NCBI RefSeq assembly: GCF_000971475.1
Contig: NZ_DF967535.1
Location: 1-64,000 of the forward strand
Reading direction: 5' to 3'
DNA length: 64,000 nucleotides
From: Sulfuricella sp. T08
GTDB taxonomy: Bacteria > Pseudomonadota > Gammaproteobacteria > Burkholderiales > Sulfuricellaceae
The notes under the pieces were generated by a model. The model made no database searches, was not told the origin of the DNA, and saw nothing but the letters and a program-made list of their open reading frames with translations. The translations under genes and the position numbers were made by a program. Of this stretch, positions 26,800 to 35,513 are shown in pieces (the stretch's first letter is position 1; each line of letters starts with the position of its first letter).

Positions 26800-26862
26800 G
26801 ATCTACCTCCTGTTCCGTTAGGGCTGTAGGGTGCGATAACAGAGGAACCGCAAAGAACTGGA

Positions 26863-27315
26863 TCACTGTACGGCGTCTTTCTTGCCGTAGAAATGCTCCA
26901 CGAAAGGCTTGCGGAATTCGCTGTGGCAGTTGTAGCAACTGGTCTGGAGTTTCTGGAAGGCGAGAATGACGCCTTGGCCATCCTTGGCCTTGGCGGCCTT
27001 GCCTACCGCCTGCGCCTGCTCGTGAGTTTCGCCGTCATAGGTCTTGAACTTGCCCATGTTGGTGCCCATGAAACCCATAATGCGCATTTTTTCCGACATC
27101 GGCGGCTGGGGATGATCGGCGATCAGGGGTGCGGTTTTTTCCACCAGTTCCCAGTCTCCGCGGGAAATTCCGTCGGTGATGACCTGCATGTTCTTGCCAA
27201 GGTCTTTCATGACATTCTGCAGGGCGAGCGGCTCAGCCGCTTGCACTCCAGGTGCGGCGAATAGCAAGGATGAAGAAGCAAGGAAATTAAGGATAAGGTT
27301 ATGGGTGTTTTTCAT
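26863..27315 (-). CDS. Class II cytochrome c (cytochrome c'/c556 type)
   Basis: This 150-residue exported protein has a signal peptide ending VQAAEP and a single heme-binding site, CYNCH, at residues 127-131 near the C-terminus. That is the class II layout of a four-helix bundle with the heme at the end. Such proteins bind NO or act as small electron carriers. It starts one base after the stop codon of the last permease gene, so it is part of the efflux operon, which is unusual. A degraded copy lies at 35218-35438. Confidence 0.9.
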   Translation of the reverse strand: MKNTHNLILNFLASSSLLFAAPGVQAAEPLALQNVMKDLGKNMQVITDGISRGDWELVEKTAPLIADHPQPPMSEKMRIMGFMGTNMGKFKTYDGETHEQAQAVGKAAKAKDGQGVILAFQKLQTSCYNCHSEFRKPFVEHFYGKKDAVQ

Positions 27316-27316
27316 G

Positions 27317-28447
27317 TCAGGTCATCCTTTTCTGGAAACGAAGTGAACTAATAATCAACAGCGTGGTGCCCAGCACCGCCAAGGCGGCGAACTGGGGCCA
27401 CAAGATTTCCCAGCCGCTACCATTGAGAAAGATGTCCCGGATAATGACCAGGAAATAGCGCAGCGGGTTGAGATAGGTGAGCCACTGCGCCGGTTCCGGC
27501 ATGTTCGAAATCGGGAACATGAAGCCGGACAGCAGCACCGCGGGGAGATAAAAGAAAAACGACGACATCAGCGCCTGCTGCTGGGTCTGGGAAATAGTGG
27601 AAATGAACAGCCCGATGCCGATGGTTGACATCAGATACAGCCCGGCGCCGAACAGCAGCAGCCCCAGGCTGCCCTGGATCGGCACGTTGAACCAGTTGAT
27701 CCCGATAAAAGTGACCACCAGCACGTCGATGAAGCTGATCAGCACGAAGGGCAGGGTCTTGCCGAGGATCAGTTCGAACGGCTGGATCGGCGTCACCATC
27801 AGCTGCTCCATGGTGCCGATCTCACGCTCGCGCACGATCGCCATGGCGGTAAGCAGCAGGGAGATCAGCAGCACCACCACGGCGATCACGCCGGGGACGT
27901 TGTAATAGCGACTCTTCAGGTCAGGGTTGAACCACGCGCGCGAGCGCAGCTCGATGGGATTGGTCTGCGGCGGCTGAGCCAGCTGGGCCAGTTCTATCGG
28001 GGCGGATCGTGCCCGGGAGAATTCCTGGGTGATGCGCTGGGCGTAGTCCATCGCCACCGTGCCGGTGTTCGAATCGGTACCGTCAACGATCGTCTGGATC
28101 GCTGCCTGCCTGCCCGAGCGCAGATCGTCGGCGAAGCCGCGGTTGATCTGGATGCCCACGATCGCCTTGCCGCGGTCGAGCAGTTCGCCCAGCCGTTCGG
28201 GCCGGTCGGTATTGTCCACCACGGTAAAATAGCCAGAAGCCGTGAAGCGCTCGATCAGCGCGCGGCTCTGTGGGCTCTTGTCGAGGTCGCACACCGCGGT
28301 CTTGATGTGGTCAACGTCGGTGGTCACGGCATAGCCGAACATGATCAGCTGGACCACCGGCATCACAAAGATCAGCGCCTTCATACGCGGATCGCGCAGC
28401 ACCTGGATAAACTCCTTCACCAGCATGCGATAGATTCTTTCCCACAT
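27317..28447 (-). CDS. ABC-2 type transporter permease (second copy)
   Basis: This 376-residue permease has an N-terminal helix with MKALIFVMPVVQLIMFGYAV, a large periplasmic loop (about 45-170) and five C-terminal helices, including the ABC-2 signature REREIGTMEQLMVTPIQPFELILGKTLPF. It resembles the YbhR/YhhJ family in efflux systems that work with an HlyD-type fusion protein. It lies 10 bases downstream of the paralogous permease and would form a heterodimer with it. Confidence 0.92.
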   Translation of the reverse strand: MWERIYRMLVKEFIQVLRDPRMKALIFVMPVVQLIMFGYAVTTDVDHIKTAVCDLDKSPQSRALIERFTASGYFTVVDNTDRPERLGELLDRGKAIVGIQINRGFADDLRSGRQAAIQTIVDGTDSNTGTVAMDYAQRITQEFSRARSAPIELAQLAQPPQTNPIELRSRAWFNPDLKSRYYNVPGVIAVVVLLISLLLTAMAIVREREIGTMEQLMVTPIQPFELILGKTLPFVLISFIDVLVVTFIGINWFNVPIQGSLGLLLFGAGLYLMSTIGIGLFISTISQTQQQALMSSFFFYLPAVLLSGFMFPISNMPEPAQWLTYLNPLRYFLVIIRDIFLNGSGWEILWPQFAALAVLGTTLLIISSLRFQKRMT

Positions 28448-28457
28448 AACGCCTCCG

Positions 28458-29582
28458 TCAGGCCAGTTTTTTGCGGAACTTGCCGAGGGCGACGGCGAAC
28501 ACCACCCCCGCGAACAGTCCGAGGAAAATCAGGTCGCCCGCCACGAAAGAAGGAGGGCTGGCCTTGAGAAAAATGTTCTTCAGCACCTCGACGAAATAGC
28601 GCGCTTGCACCACATGGGTGACCACCTGCAAAAAGCGCGGCATGTTGTCGATGGAGTAAAGAAAACCGGAGAGCAAAAAGGCGGGCAGGAAGGTCACCAC
28701 CATCGCCAGCTGGCTTGCTACCAGCTGCGATTTGGCGATGGTGGAAACCATGATGCCGAGACTCAGGCCGCCCACCAGGAACATCGCGGTGACGCCGAGC
28801 AGGAAGAGGAAGCTGCCGCGCAGCGGCACATCGAACACCCATACCCCCATCGCCACCGAGAACAGCACGTCGAGCACGCCGATCACGAAATAGGGCGCCA
28901 TTTTGCCGAGGAATAGTTCGATCGGCTGCACCGGCGTAGCGATCAACTGTTCCATGGTGCCGCTCTCCCACTCGCGCGAGACGGTGAGCGAGGTGAGCAG
29001 CGCGGTGATCACCGTCATGATCACAGCGATCAGGCCGGGGATGATGAACCAGCGGCTTTTCAGCTCGGAGTTGTACCAGACGCGCAGGCGGTTATCCACG
29101 GCGAGCTCGATCTTGCTGCCCAGGTGCGTCGTGCTGTAGCGGTTGGTGATGGCCTCGGCGTAGCCCATGGCAATGGTTGCTGTATTGGCGTCAGAGCCAT
29201 CGGCGAGCAGTTGCACCTGCGTCGTTCGTCCCTGCTCCAGATCGCGCGCGAAATGCGGCGGGATCACCAGCGCCAGGTGTGCCTTTCCCTGGTCTAGCAG
29301 CGCGCGCGCGCCGTCGTAGTTTTCTACCGCCGACACCACGCTGAAGTAGCTGGAGGCCGGGAAACCTTCCAGGTAATTGCGGCTGGCGGCGCTCTTGTCT
29401 TGATCGTATACGACGAGGTTGAGCGTCTTGATGTCCATGGTGATGGCATAGCCGAACAGGATCAGCAGGATCAGCGGCATCAGGAACGCCATCGCCAGGG
29501 AACGCGGATCGCGGATGATGTGGATGAACTCCTTTTTCACCAGCGCCCACAGGCGTATCCACGAAAAGTTAGGCTGCTTCAT
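28458..29582 (-). CDS. ABC-2 type transporter permease (first copy)
   Basis: This 374-residue permease has the same layout as its downstream paralogue: SLAMAFLMPLILLILFGYAI, an extracytoplasmic domain and the signature SREWESGTMEQLIATPVQPIELFLGK. It corresponds to YbhS of the E. coli YbhGFSR exporter. Its ATG overlaps the ATPase stop codon by four bases (29579-29582), showing translational coupling. Confidence 0.92.
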   Translation of the reverse strand: MKQPNFSWIRLWALVKKEFIHIIRDPRSLAMAFLMPLILLILFGYAITMDIKTLNLVVYDQDKSAASRNYLEGFPASSYFSVVSAVENYDGARALLDQGKAHLALVIPPHFARDLEQGRTTQVQLLADGSDANTATIAMGYAEAITNRYSTTHLGSKIELAVDNRLRVWYNSELKSRWFIIPGLIAVIMTVITALLTSLTVSREWESGTMEQLIATPVQPIELFLGKMAPYFVIGVLDVLFSVAMGVWVFDVPLRGSFLFLLGVTAMFLVGGLSLGIMVSTIAKSQLVASQLAMVVTFLPAFLLSGFLYSIDNMPRFLQVVTHVVQARYFVEVLKNIFLKASPPSFVAGDLIFLGLFAGVVFAVALGKFRKKLA

Positions 29583-30535
29583 GCTTTTTCTCCCTGCGTG
29601 CGCTGCCGGTCGTCGAGCTCGATCAGGGAAACGAACACGTCCTCCATCGAGGGGGTAACCTGCTTGATGGACTGCACGGCGAAGCCTTGCTGCACCAGGA
29701 AGTCGTTCAGCGCTACGCTTGCCGTGGCCGCATCGCTGACCACTGAGTGCAGGGCGTCACCGAACAGGGCGACTTCCTGTGTCAGTTTCGAGGCTTCCAG
29801 CCGTTCCAGCGCATCGAATGGACGTTCGACGTGAATTTCAAGAATGTCCTCGGGTATGAGGGTCTTGAGTTCGGCAGGTTTGCCTTTGGCGATCATCTTG
29901 CCGTGGTAAATCAGCGCCAGCTCGTCGCAGTATTCAGCCTCCTCCATGTAGTGGGTTGTGACGAAAACGGTGGTACCGCCGTGCGACATCTGTGCAATCA
30001 GATCCCAGAACTGGCGTCGCGAGAGTGGGTCCACGCCCGAGGTCGGCTCGTCGAGAAACAGGAGCTGCGGTTCGTGCAGCACCGCGCAGCCCAGGGCCAG
30101 GCGCTGTTTCCAGCCGCCGGCCAGCGAGCCGGTCAGGTTGCTTCGCTTGTCGGTCAGTCCCGCCATCTCCAGCACCCAGTCCTTGCGCGCCTTGCGTTTG
30201 GCCCTGGGCACATTGTAGATGCCGGTGTAGAAGTCGATGTTCTCTTCCACGCTGAGGTCGTCGTAGAGGGAGAATTTCTGCGACATGTAACCGATGTGGC
30301 GCTTGATGGTTTCGGACTCGGTCATAACATCGAAGCCCGCCACCCGGCCCTCGCCGGAACTGGGCAAAAGCAGGCCGCACAGCATGCGGATGGTGGTGGA
30401 TTTACCCGCGCCGTTGGGGCCGAGAAAGCCGAACACCTGACCCTTTTCCACAGTGAGCGAGATACGGTCGACGGCGACAAAATCGCCGAACACCCGGGTC
30501 AGGTCGCGCACTTCTACGGCGGAGTCCACGCTCAT
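29579..30535 (-). CDS. ABC transporter ATPase (second copy)
   Basis: This ATPase of about 318 residues has Walker A GPNGAGKSTTIRML, signature LTGSLAGGWKQRLALGCA, Walker B LLFLDEPTSGVDPLSRR and the switch His in VFVTTHYMEE. The C-terminal extension is DrrA/CcmA-like. The signature reads SLAGG, not the consensus LSGGQ. The start is set at MSVDSAVEVRDLTRVFG because the preceding 97 codons are arginine-rich shadow; this gives a four-base ATGA overlap with the other ATPase. In E. coli the two ATPase domains are fused in YbhF, whereas here they are separate. Confidence 0.93.
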   Translation of the reverse strand: MSVDSAVEVRDLTRVFGDFVAVDRISLTVEKGQVFGFLGPNGAGKSTTIRMLCGLLLPSSGEGRVAGFDVMTESETIKRHIGYMSQKFSLYDDLSVEENIDFYTGIYNVPRAKRKARKDWVLEMAGLTDKRSNLTGSLAGGWKQRLALGCAVLHEPQLLFLDEPTSGVDPLSRRQFWDLIAQMSHGGTTVFVTTHYMEEAEYCDELALIYHGKMIAKGKPAELKTLIPEDILEIHVERPFDALERLEASKLTQEVALFGDALHSVVSDAATASVALNDFLVQQGFAVQSIKQVTPSMEDVFVSLIELDDRQRTQGEKA

Positions 30536-31470
30536 GCCATCGTCTCCTCTTTGTTTCGCGTAAGCTGATAAATGAATACGTCCTCCAGCGACGGGGTGAT
30601 GGTGTTTTCGCCCAATATTGAGATGTTGGCCTCGCTCAACACGGTGCGGGCCTGCTCCGCCTCCCCCTCGTCTGCGGCGTAGAGGTGCAGCTTGCCGCCG
30701 AACAGACTCACGCGATTGGAACCCAGCCGGGTGGTGAGAGCCTCCCGTGCGACGCGTGGTTGCGCGGTTTCCAGTTCCAGCAGCAGGCCGGGAATACCTT
30801 CCTTGAGTTTCTGCGGCGTGTCGCACTGGATCAGGCGACCCCGGTGCATCAGGCCGACACGGGTGCAGCGCTCCGCTTCGTCGAGGTAGGCGGTGGAGAC
30901 GAAGATCGTCACCCCCTCCTTGAGCATGGCGTAGAGAATGCGCCAGAAATCACGCCGCGACACCGGATCGACACCGTTGGTGGGCTCGTCGAGAAACAGG
31001 ATTTCCGGCTTGTGGATCAGGGCGCAGGCCAGGCCGAGTTTCTGTTTCATGCCTCCCGAGAGGTCACGCGCCAGGCGCTTACTGAACGGGGTGAGGTTGG
31101 AGAAGCCGAGCAAACGCTCTTCCTGCGGCTCGCGCTCGCGCCTCGGTACTTCGTACAGGTCGGCATAGAAACGCAAGTTTTCCTCCACCGTGAGGTCGCC
31201 GTACAGGCCGAAGCGTTGCGACATGTAGCTGATGCGGGACTTGATCTGTTCTTCGCCGCCCTTAATCGGATAACCGGCCACTGTGGCCGTGCCTTCGCTG
31301 GCGGCAAGGATGCCGGTCAGGAGGCGCATGGTGGTGGTCTTGCCGGCGCCATCCGGCCCCACCAGACCAAAGATCTCGCCGCGCCGCACTTCGAGGTCGA
31401 GTCCTCGAACCGCCCACATTTCGCCGAAAGCGCGGCCCAGGCCGCTTACCTGAATGGCAATGTCATTCAT
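30532..31470 (-). CDS. ABC transporter ATPase (first copy)
   Basis: This 312-residue ATPase has Walker A GPDGAGKTTTMRLL, signature RDLSGGMKQKLGLACAL, Walker B ILFLDEPTNGVDPVSRR and a C-terminal regulatory segment. The H-loop reads FVSTAYLDEAERC, with Ala where the switch His is expected, so this site is probably catalytically weak and the other ATPase would do most of the hydrolysis. ATGA overlaps link it to the HD-GYP gene before it and the second ATPase after it. Confidence 0.93.
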   Translation of the reverse strand: MNDIAIQVSGLGRAFGEMWAVRGLDLEVRRGEIFGLVGPDGAGKTTTMRLLTGILAASEGTATVAGYPIKGGEEQIKSRISYMSQRFGLYGDLTVEENLRFYADLYEVPRREREPQEERLLGFSNLTPFSKRLARDLSGGMKQKLGLACALIHKPEILFLDEPTNGVDPVSRRDFWRILYAMLKEGVTIFVSTAYLDEAERCTRVGLMHRGRLIQCDTPQKLKEGIPGLLLELETAQPRVAREALTTRLGSNRVSLFGGKLHLYAADEGEAEQARTVLSEANISILGENTITPSLEDVFIYQLTRNKEETMA

Positions 31471-32330
31471 GACATTTCTCTGTGTGCCGCAAACAGGGTG
31501 TCACGGACAGGGTTGCTGGCAATCGCGGCGACGACCTCGGGGTCGAAAAGACTGCCTGCAGCCTGGGCAATTTCGTTCAACGCCCGGTCCGCGCTGACGC
31601 CACTGCGGTAGCTGCGGTTGCTGCTCATGGCATCGAAAGCATCGGCCACCGCGATAATGCGCGCAGCGAGAGGGATGTCCGACCCGCTCAGTCCGTCCGG
31701 ATAACCGCTGCCGTCGAAATGTTCGTGGTGATGGCGCACGGCGTGAACATGGTGGCTGAGCAGCGGGATCGATTGAACGATCTCGGCGCCCATGACAGGG
31801 TGTTTCTGGATGACACTGAATTCTTCAGGAGTCAGTTTGCCAGGCTTGGTGAGTATGGCGTCGGGGATGCCGATCTTGCCAATATCGTGAAGCGAAGCGG
31901 CTTCTCCGATGGAGTGGGATTCCTCCTGCGGCAGACCGAGGGCGATTGCGATCTGGCGTGCGTAAAACGCCACCCGCCGCCCATGTCCGCCGGTATAGGT
32001 GTCTTTCAAGCCCAAGGCATTGTCGTAGGCGAGCAGCACCGACTCGTGATTTTCCTGTTTCTCGTGCATTAATTTGCACACCAGGCGCCGGTTGGCGCGC
32101 AACAGCATTGCCCACAATGCCGTACTCAGCACCAGGTAGACCACTCCCCTGGCAAGAAGGGGAGCAATACCAAAGCGATCCGCCATATGGAAGTAAAAGA
32201 CTACCGCCTCCTCGACCACGACGACTACCAGGCTGAACAGTCCATAAAAAATAAGGACATTCCGGTCGCGCCGTTCCAGCTTCCGGGCGGTCAGTTGTTC
32301 ATCTTCGGTCAAGGTAAACGCCGGAATCAT
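31467..32330 (-). CDS. Membrane-anchored HD-GYP c-di-GMP phosphodiesterase inside an efflux operon
   Basis: This 287-residue protein has two transmembrane helices (about 25-45 and 56-76) and a cytoplasmic HD-GYP domain (about 95-285). Catalytic motifs are present: YTGGHGRRV, ASLHDIGKIGIPD, HPVMGAEIV, HHEHFDGSGYPDGL and IIAVADAFDAM. HD-GYP enzymes degrade c-di-GMP to pGpG/GMP. The gene is coupled by four-base overlaps to the membrane fusion protein before it and the ATPase after it, so it belongs to the exporter operon. That placement suggests c-di-GMP control of, or by, the exporter. Confidence 0.92.
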   Translation of the reverse strand: MIPAFTLTEDEQLTARKLERRDRNVLIFYGLFSLVVVVVEEAVVFYFHMADRFGIAPLLARGVVYLVLSTALWAMLLRANRRLVCKLMHEKQENHESVLLAYDNALGLKDTYTGGHGRRVAFYARQIAIALGLPQEESHSIGEAASLHDIGKIGIPDAILTKPGKLTPEEFSVIQKHPVMGAEIVQSIPLLSHHVHAVRHHHEHFDGSGYPDGLSGSDIPLAARIIAVADAFDAMSSNRSYRSGVSADRALNEIAQAAGSLFDPEVVAAIASNPVRDTLFAAHREMS

Positions 32331-33331
32331 TTGGTGGATCCGCCTTGGGCAGTGATATATACATCAGCCGGCATACCGGGTTTGAGCGTACCGTCAAGAT
32401 TATCCAGTGTCACGTTCACCGCAAAAACCAGCTTCACCCGTTCTTCCTGAGTCTGCACGTTCTTGGGTGTGAACTCCGCCTGAGACGAAACATAGCTCAC
32501 GCGCCCATCAAAGTCCCGGTTGGGAAAGGTGTCGACCTTGACTTTGGCTGCGGCGCCCAGGCGCACCTTGCCGATCTGGGTTTCCGGGATGTAGACCCGT
32601 ACCCAAGGCCTGGAAATATCGGTGACCGTCACCACTGGGCGCCCGGCACCCAGGGTTTCTCCCACTTCGGCATGCTTGCGGGTGACCACGCCTTCCACCG
32701 GGCTGGTTACCTGCAAATCCTCCAAGGCAACATGGGCGGCGGCGACTGCGGCCTGCGCTTCCTCGAATTGCGCGCGCGCGGCGTTGATGGTCTCGGGACG
32801 GTAACCGCTTTGCAGCAACTTGAGCCGTTCCTGAGTGGCGCTTAACTGCTGGGCGGCCACGTCGGCGACGGTGCGGTCCTTGTCGCGCCGCTGCTGGCTG
32901 GTGGCGCCGCCATGGAAGAGCGCCTCGGAACGCCGGGCTTCTTCTTGCAGATTGCTCAGATTGGCGCGTGCCTGTTCGGCCTGGGCACGCGCTTCGGCGA
33001 TTTCCTGCGGGCGGTAGCCCTGTTCCAGGTCTTTCAGGCGCGCCTGGGCGACCTGCTGCGCGGCTTCCGCCTGGTGCAACCGGGCTACAGTCTCGCGCTC
33101 GTCGAGCGCGGCCAGCAATTCGCCCGGCTTGACGTGGCTGCCTTCATCTACCGGCCGCTTGATCAGAATGCCCGGCACACGGAACGAGGCGGCTATTTCA
33201 GTCGCATCCACCGTGCCCGAGGCGAATACCGAGCCTTCGTCCGGCCGCGCAGCCCAGGGCGCGAATTTCCACAGCACGGCGGCGCCGATACCTGCGGCGA
33301 GGATGCCGATAATTACGATCTTTTTGTTCAT
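32327..33331 (-). CDS. HlyD/YbhG-type membrane fusion protein
   Basis: This protein of about 334 residues has an N-terminal signal anchor (KKIVIIGILAAGIGAAVLW), a lipoyl/barrel-sandwich start with VDEGSHVKPGELLAALDERE, a long coiled-coil hairpin (about 80-190) and a second lipoyl half with TSPVEGVVTRKHAEVGETL. It bridges the inner-membrane ABC permeases and TolC. The start at MNKKIVII (33331) gives an ATGA overlap with the TolC gene; the longer upstream frame is shadow. Confidence 0.93.
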   Translation of the reverse strand: MNKKIVIIGILAAGIGAAVLWKFAPWAARPDEGSVFASGTVDATEIAASFRVPGILIKRPVDEGSHVKPGELLAALDERETVARLHQAEAAQQVAQARLKDLEQGYRPQEIAEARAQAEQARANLSNLQEEARRSEALFHGGATSQQRRDKDRTVADVAAQQLSATQERLKLLQSGYRPETINAARAQFEEAQAAVAAAHVALEDLQVTSPVEGVVTRKHAEVGETLGAGRPVVTVTDISRPWVRVYIPETQIGKVRLGAAAKVKVDTFPNRDFDGRVSYVSSQAEFTPKNVQTQEERVKLVFAVNVTLDNLDGTLKPGMPADVYITAQGGSTK

Positions 33332-34842
33332 AGCTTTGCTCCTTGCTGGATAGAGTGTCCCGGAAGATCCGTTGCGGCGAGCCTTTGACGGGGTGAAATG
33401 CCGACATTCGCATTCTGTTCGGTCGGCTCGCCGCCACAGGTCATTCCGCAGCGATGCCATGAGAGGTATTGCGCGAAAGTGAATGGGTCAATGCCGGATA
33501 AGGAATGTTCCGCACCGGATTTTTTGCTCGCGGCTGAGGGCCTGAAACTGTCTGGAACGAGTTCGCCGATTACGCGCAGCAGCCGTGCCTGACTCACGGC
33601 AATATCGTACCCCGCCTGGAGGCGGCTCGCGGTAGCTGACCAGAGAGCGGATTCGGCGCCGAGCAGGTCAGTGATAGTATTCTCGCCGCTGTGGTAGCGC
33701 AGGGTTTCGATGCGTAGCGCTTCACTGGCCTCTTTTTCTCCCTGAGTGGCCGCTTCCAGCCTGGCGCGTGATTCGGACAGGGCTCCGAAAGCCTGTTCCA
33801 CATCGCTGGCGAGGCGGTTGCGAGCGTCTTCTTGTAGCAAGGCGTTTTGCCTCTGTTCGAGACTTGCCTGCTCCACCCGGTGCTTGCGAATATCACCGTC
33901 AAATATTGGCAGGGTCAGTTGCACGCCCATCTGCCAATCGTCATAACCCTTCCAGTCGCCGCCGGAGGTCTCTTGCACCTTGGTCACCAGATTTATTTGC
34001 GGCAACCGGTCGCCGCGGGCGATGACGGTTTTCTGCTGTGCAGCCTTGCCTATGGCATCGAGCCTGAGAATATCCGGGCGCTGCTGCAAGGCGCGACGCA
34101 TCGCTTCTTCAGCAGAAACCGGCAGAACCGGAGCAGTTTCGCCCAACTCCGACAGAATCGGCACAGGTCCACCCTCACCCAGCAAAGAAGCCAGAAGCGA
34201 CAGCGCATCTTTCTCGCTCTGCGTAACGGACACTTTGTCGTAACGCGCCTGGGAAAGCTGGGTCTGGAGCCGAATTAATTCCAGCCGGGCGGCGCGCCCC
34301 TGCTGGATGCGCAATCCGATATCCTTTTCCTCCTGCTGCAGCGCCTTGACGCGAGTATCCAGCACTTTTCCGAGCTGGCGGAAATGCAACGCCTTGGTGT
34401 AGGTAGCAGCGACATTGAACAGCAGGTCTTGCCAGCCGGCGCGCAACGCCTGGACGGATGCCTCCTGATTATGCTTGGCCAGCGCCTCACCGGCCACCAA
34501 CTTGCCACCGCTATAAACTGGCAGATTAAGTGCTAAGCCAATATTGGCAATATTCCTGTCCATCGGGGGGAATACGCCCGTTTCGCGTATGGGCGTAACG
34601 AAGGTCGGGTATGCATAGCTGGTGTAAGCAGCGTTCAAGTCGACTTTGGGGAAATGTTGGCCGTGGGCAATGTCCTGCTCCAGTATTTGCCTGCTGACTT
34701 CGACCTGCTGGCTTTTGATTGCCGGGTTGGATTGTGCGGCCCGTTCCATCGCCTCCCACAGGGGCAACGAATCCGCTGAAAATGCCACTTTCCCGAAGGA
34801 AAGAATGAAAGCGAACAGCGACAACCGTGACAAGGGTTTCAT
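33328..34842 (-). CDS. TolC-family outer-membrane efflux protein with C-terminal extension
   Basis: This protein of about 504 residues has a signal peptide (MKPLSRLSLFAFILSFGKVAFSA) and two OEP repeats, with ERAAQSNPAIKSQQVEV and QRPDILRLDAIGKAAQ marking their starts. It heads the operon. The start at 34842 is supported by AGGATGGA 9 bases upstream; the ATG at 34854 has no site. After the usual end near GELVPDSF, the protein runs on for about 70 further residues containing two cysteines, which is unusual and could be a frame running through the junction to the next gene. Confidence 0.9.
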   Translation of the reverse strand: MKPLSRLSLFAFILSFGKVAFSADSLPLWEAMERAAQSNPAIKSQQVEVSRQILEQDIAHGQHFPKVDLNAAYTSYAYPTFVTPIRETGVFPPMDRNIANIGLALNLPVYSGGKLVAGEALAKHNQEASVQALRAGWQDLLFNVAATYTKALHFRQLGKVLDTRVKALQQEEKDIGLRIQQGRAARLELIRLQTQLSQARYDKVSVTQSEKDALSLLASLLGEGGPVPILSELGETAPVLPVSAEEAMRRALQQRPDILRLDAIGKAAQQKTVIARGDRLPQINLVTKVQETSGGDWKGYDDWQMGVQLTLPIFDGDIRKHRVEQASLEQRQNALLQEDARNRLASDVEQAFGALSESRARLEAATQGEKEASEALRIETLRYHSGENTITDLLGAESALWSATASRLQAGYDIAVSQARLLRVIGELVPDSFRPSAASKKSGAEHSLSGIDPFTFAQYLSWHRCGMTCGGEPTEQNANVGISPRQRLAATDLPGHSIQQGAKL

Positions 34843-34884
34843 AATCAAATCCATCCTGAATTTATTTATTTCCTGATTTAAGTA

Positions 34885-34927
34885 AGTAATCAGTTACTAC
34901 TTTATATATCGAATAAGCCTTTGTCAA
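34885..34927 (-). promoter_or_regulatory. Efflux operon promoter with TetR-type operator
   Basis: On the minus strand, TTGACA (34922-34927) is followed after 15 bases by TATAAA (34901-34906). Immediately downstream is the palindrome AGTAA-TCAG-TTACT (34885-34898, read on the plus strand), where a repressor would block the start. The same sequence with one change lies in the tetR/RND promoter at 52130-52143. Confidence 0.65.
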
Positions 34928-35141
34928 GAATTGATTAATGATTATTTAATTACTACAACATACTGTTTTTTAATGTGTGTATATATAATTAAATACATAC
35001 GCAATAAACAAGTAATCGAATGCTTATTAAGAATTTTTATGTTTTTTGAAAGCACATCATCTTAGCCAGTAGTTCATGGCCATCTTGGCTAGAATGGAGC
35101 TTGAAGTCCGACACGGTGACCCAGGCGCTTATCGATTTATT

Positions 35142-35207
35142 TCATTTCGACAGCGAGCCAATTTCTGCCTGATATAGAACAGAAACCTCGATGGACACAC
35201 TAAGTAA
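35142..35207 (-). pseudogene. C-terminal remnant of the HTH-less TetR-like gene
   Basis: The last 21 codons read LLSVSIEVSVLYQAEIGSLSK and a stop, lining up with LLREAVEVFALYRAGVVSLSK and the stop of the protein at 26212-26799. Nothing of the preceding 170 residues remains. Confidence 0.65.
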
Positions 35208-35217
35208 CGAAATCACT

Positions 35218-35438
35218 AGCAGTAAACTTCTTGCCGTATAAATGCGCCACGAACAATTTGAGAAATTCATTGTGGCAATTGAAGCAGAAGGCCTTCTTCT
35301 GGTAGTGGATCCCGCCATTATGAGCATTGAAATTCCTCATGCAGGCATCCATGAAGCCCATGATGTGCATTTTTGGACATTGGTGGCCAGGCAGGACAAA
35401 ACAAAAAGGCTGAGGACAAGGTTGCGAGTGTTTTTCAT
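35218..35438 (-). pseudogene. Decayed copy of the cytochrome c' gene
   Basis: Reading minus, an ATG at 35438 opens MKNTRNLVLSLFVLSCLATN, like the signal peptide of the intact cytochrome at 26863-27315. The frame breaks after about 30 codons. In another phase near the other end, CFNCHNEFLKLFVAHLYGKK keeps the heme motif and matches CYNCHSEFRKPFVEHFYGKK. Internal deletions have removed most of the middle. The flanking TetR-like remnant shows that the pair was duplicated together. Confidence 0.7.
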
Positions 35439-35513
35439 GTCAGGGCAACCTTTTGCAAACAGTTTTTCCTGGTTCATCCAGCCTATGGGGCGCAAAACTT
35501 GCGCCCCATAGGC

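Larger units (their letters stand above)
34928..35513. other. AT-rich intergenic stretch with two gene remnants
   Basis: 34928-35140 is unusually AT-rich (TATATATAATTAAATACATA-like) and shows no gene. 35142-35438 holds decayed copies of the TetR-like and cytochrome c' genes, listed separately. The final part carries no open gene and ends in an inverted repeat, TATGGGGCGCAAAAC-TT-GCGCCCCATA (about 35485-35512), which could terminate the EF-hand transcript. Confidence 0.6.

Noticed and set aside
30685-31611. 308-codon plus-strand ORF
   Set aside because: Antisense to the ATPase with intact Walker motifs.
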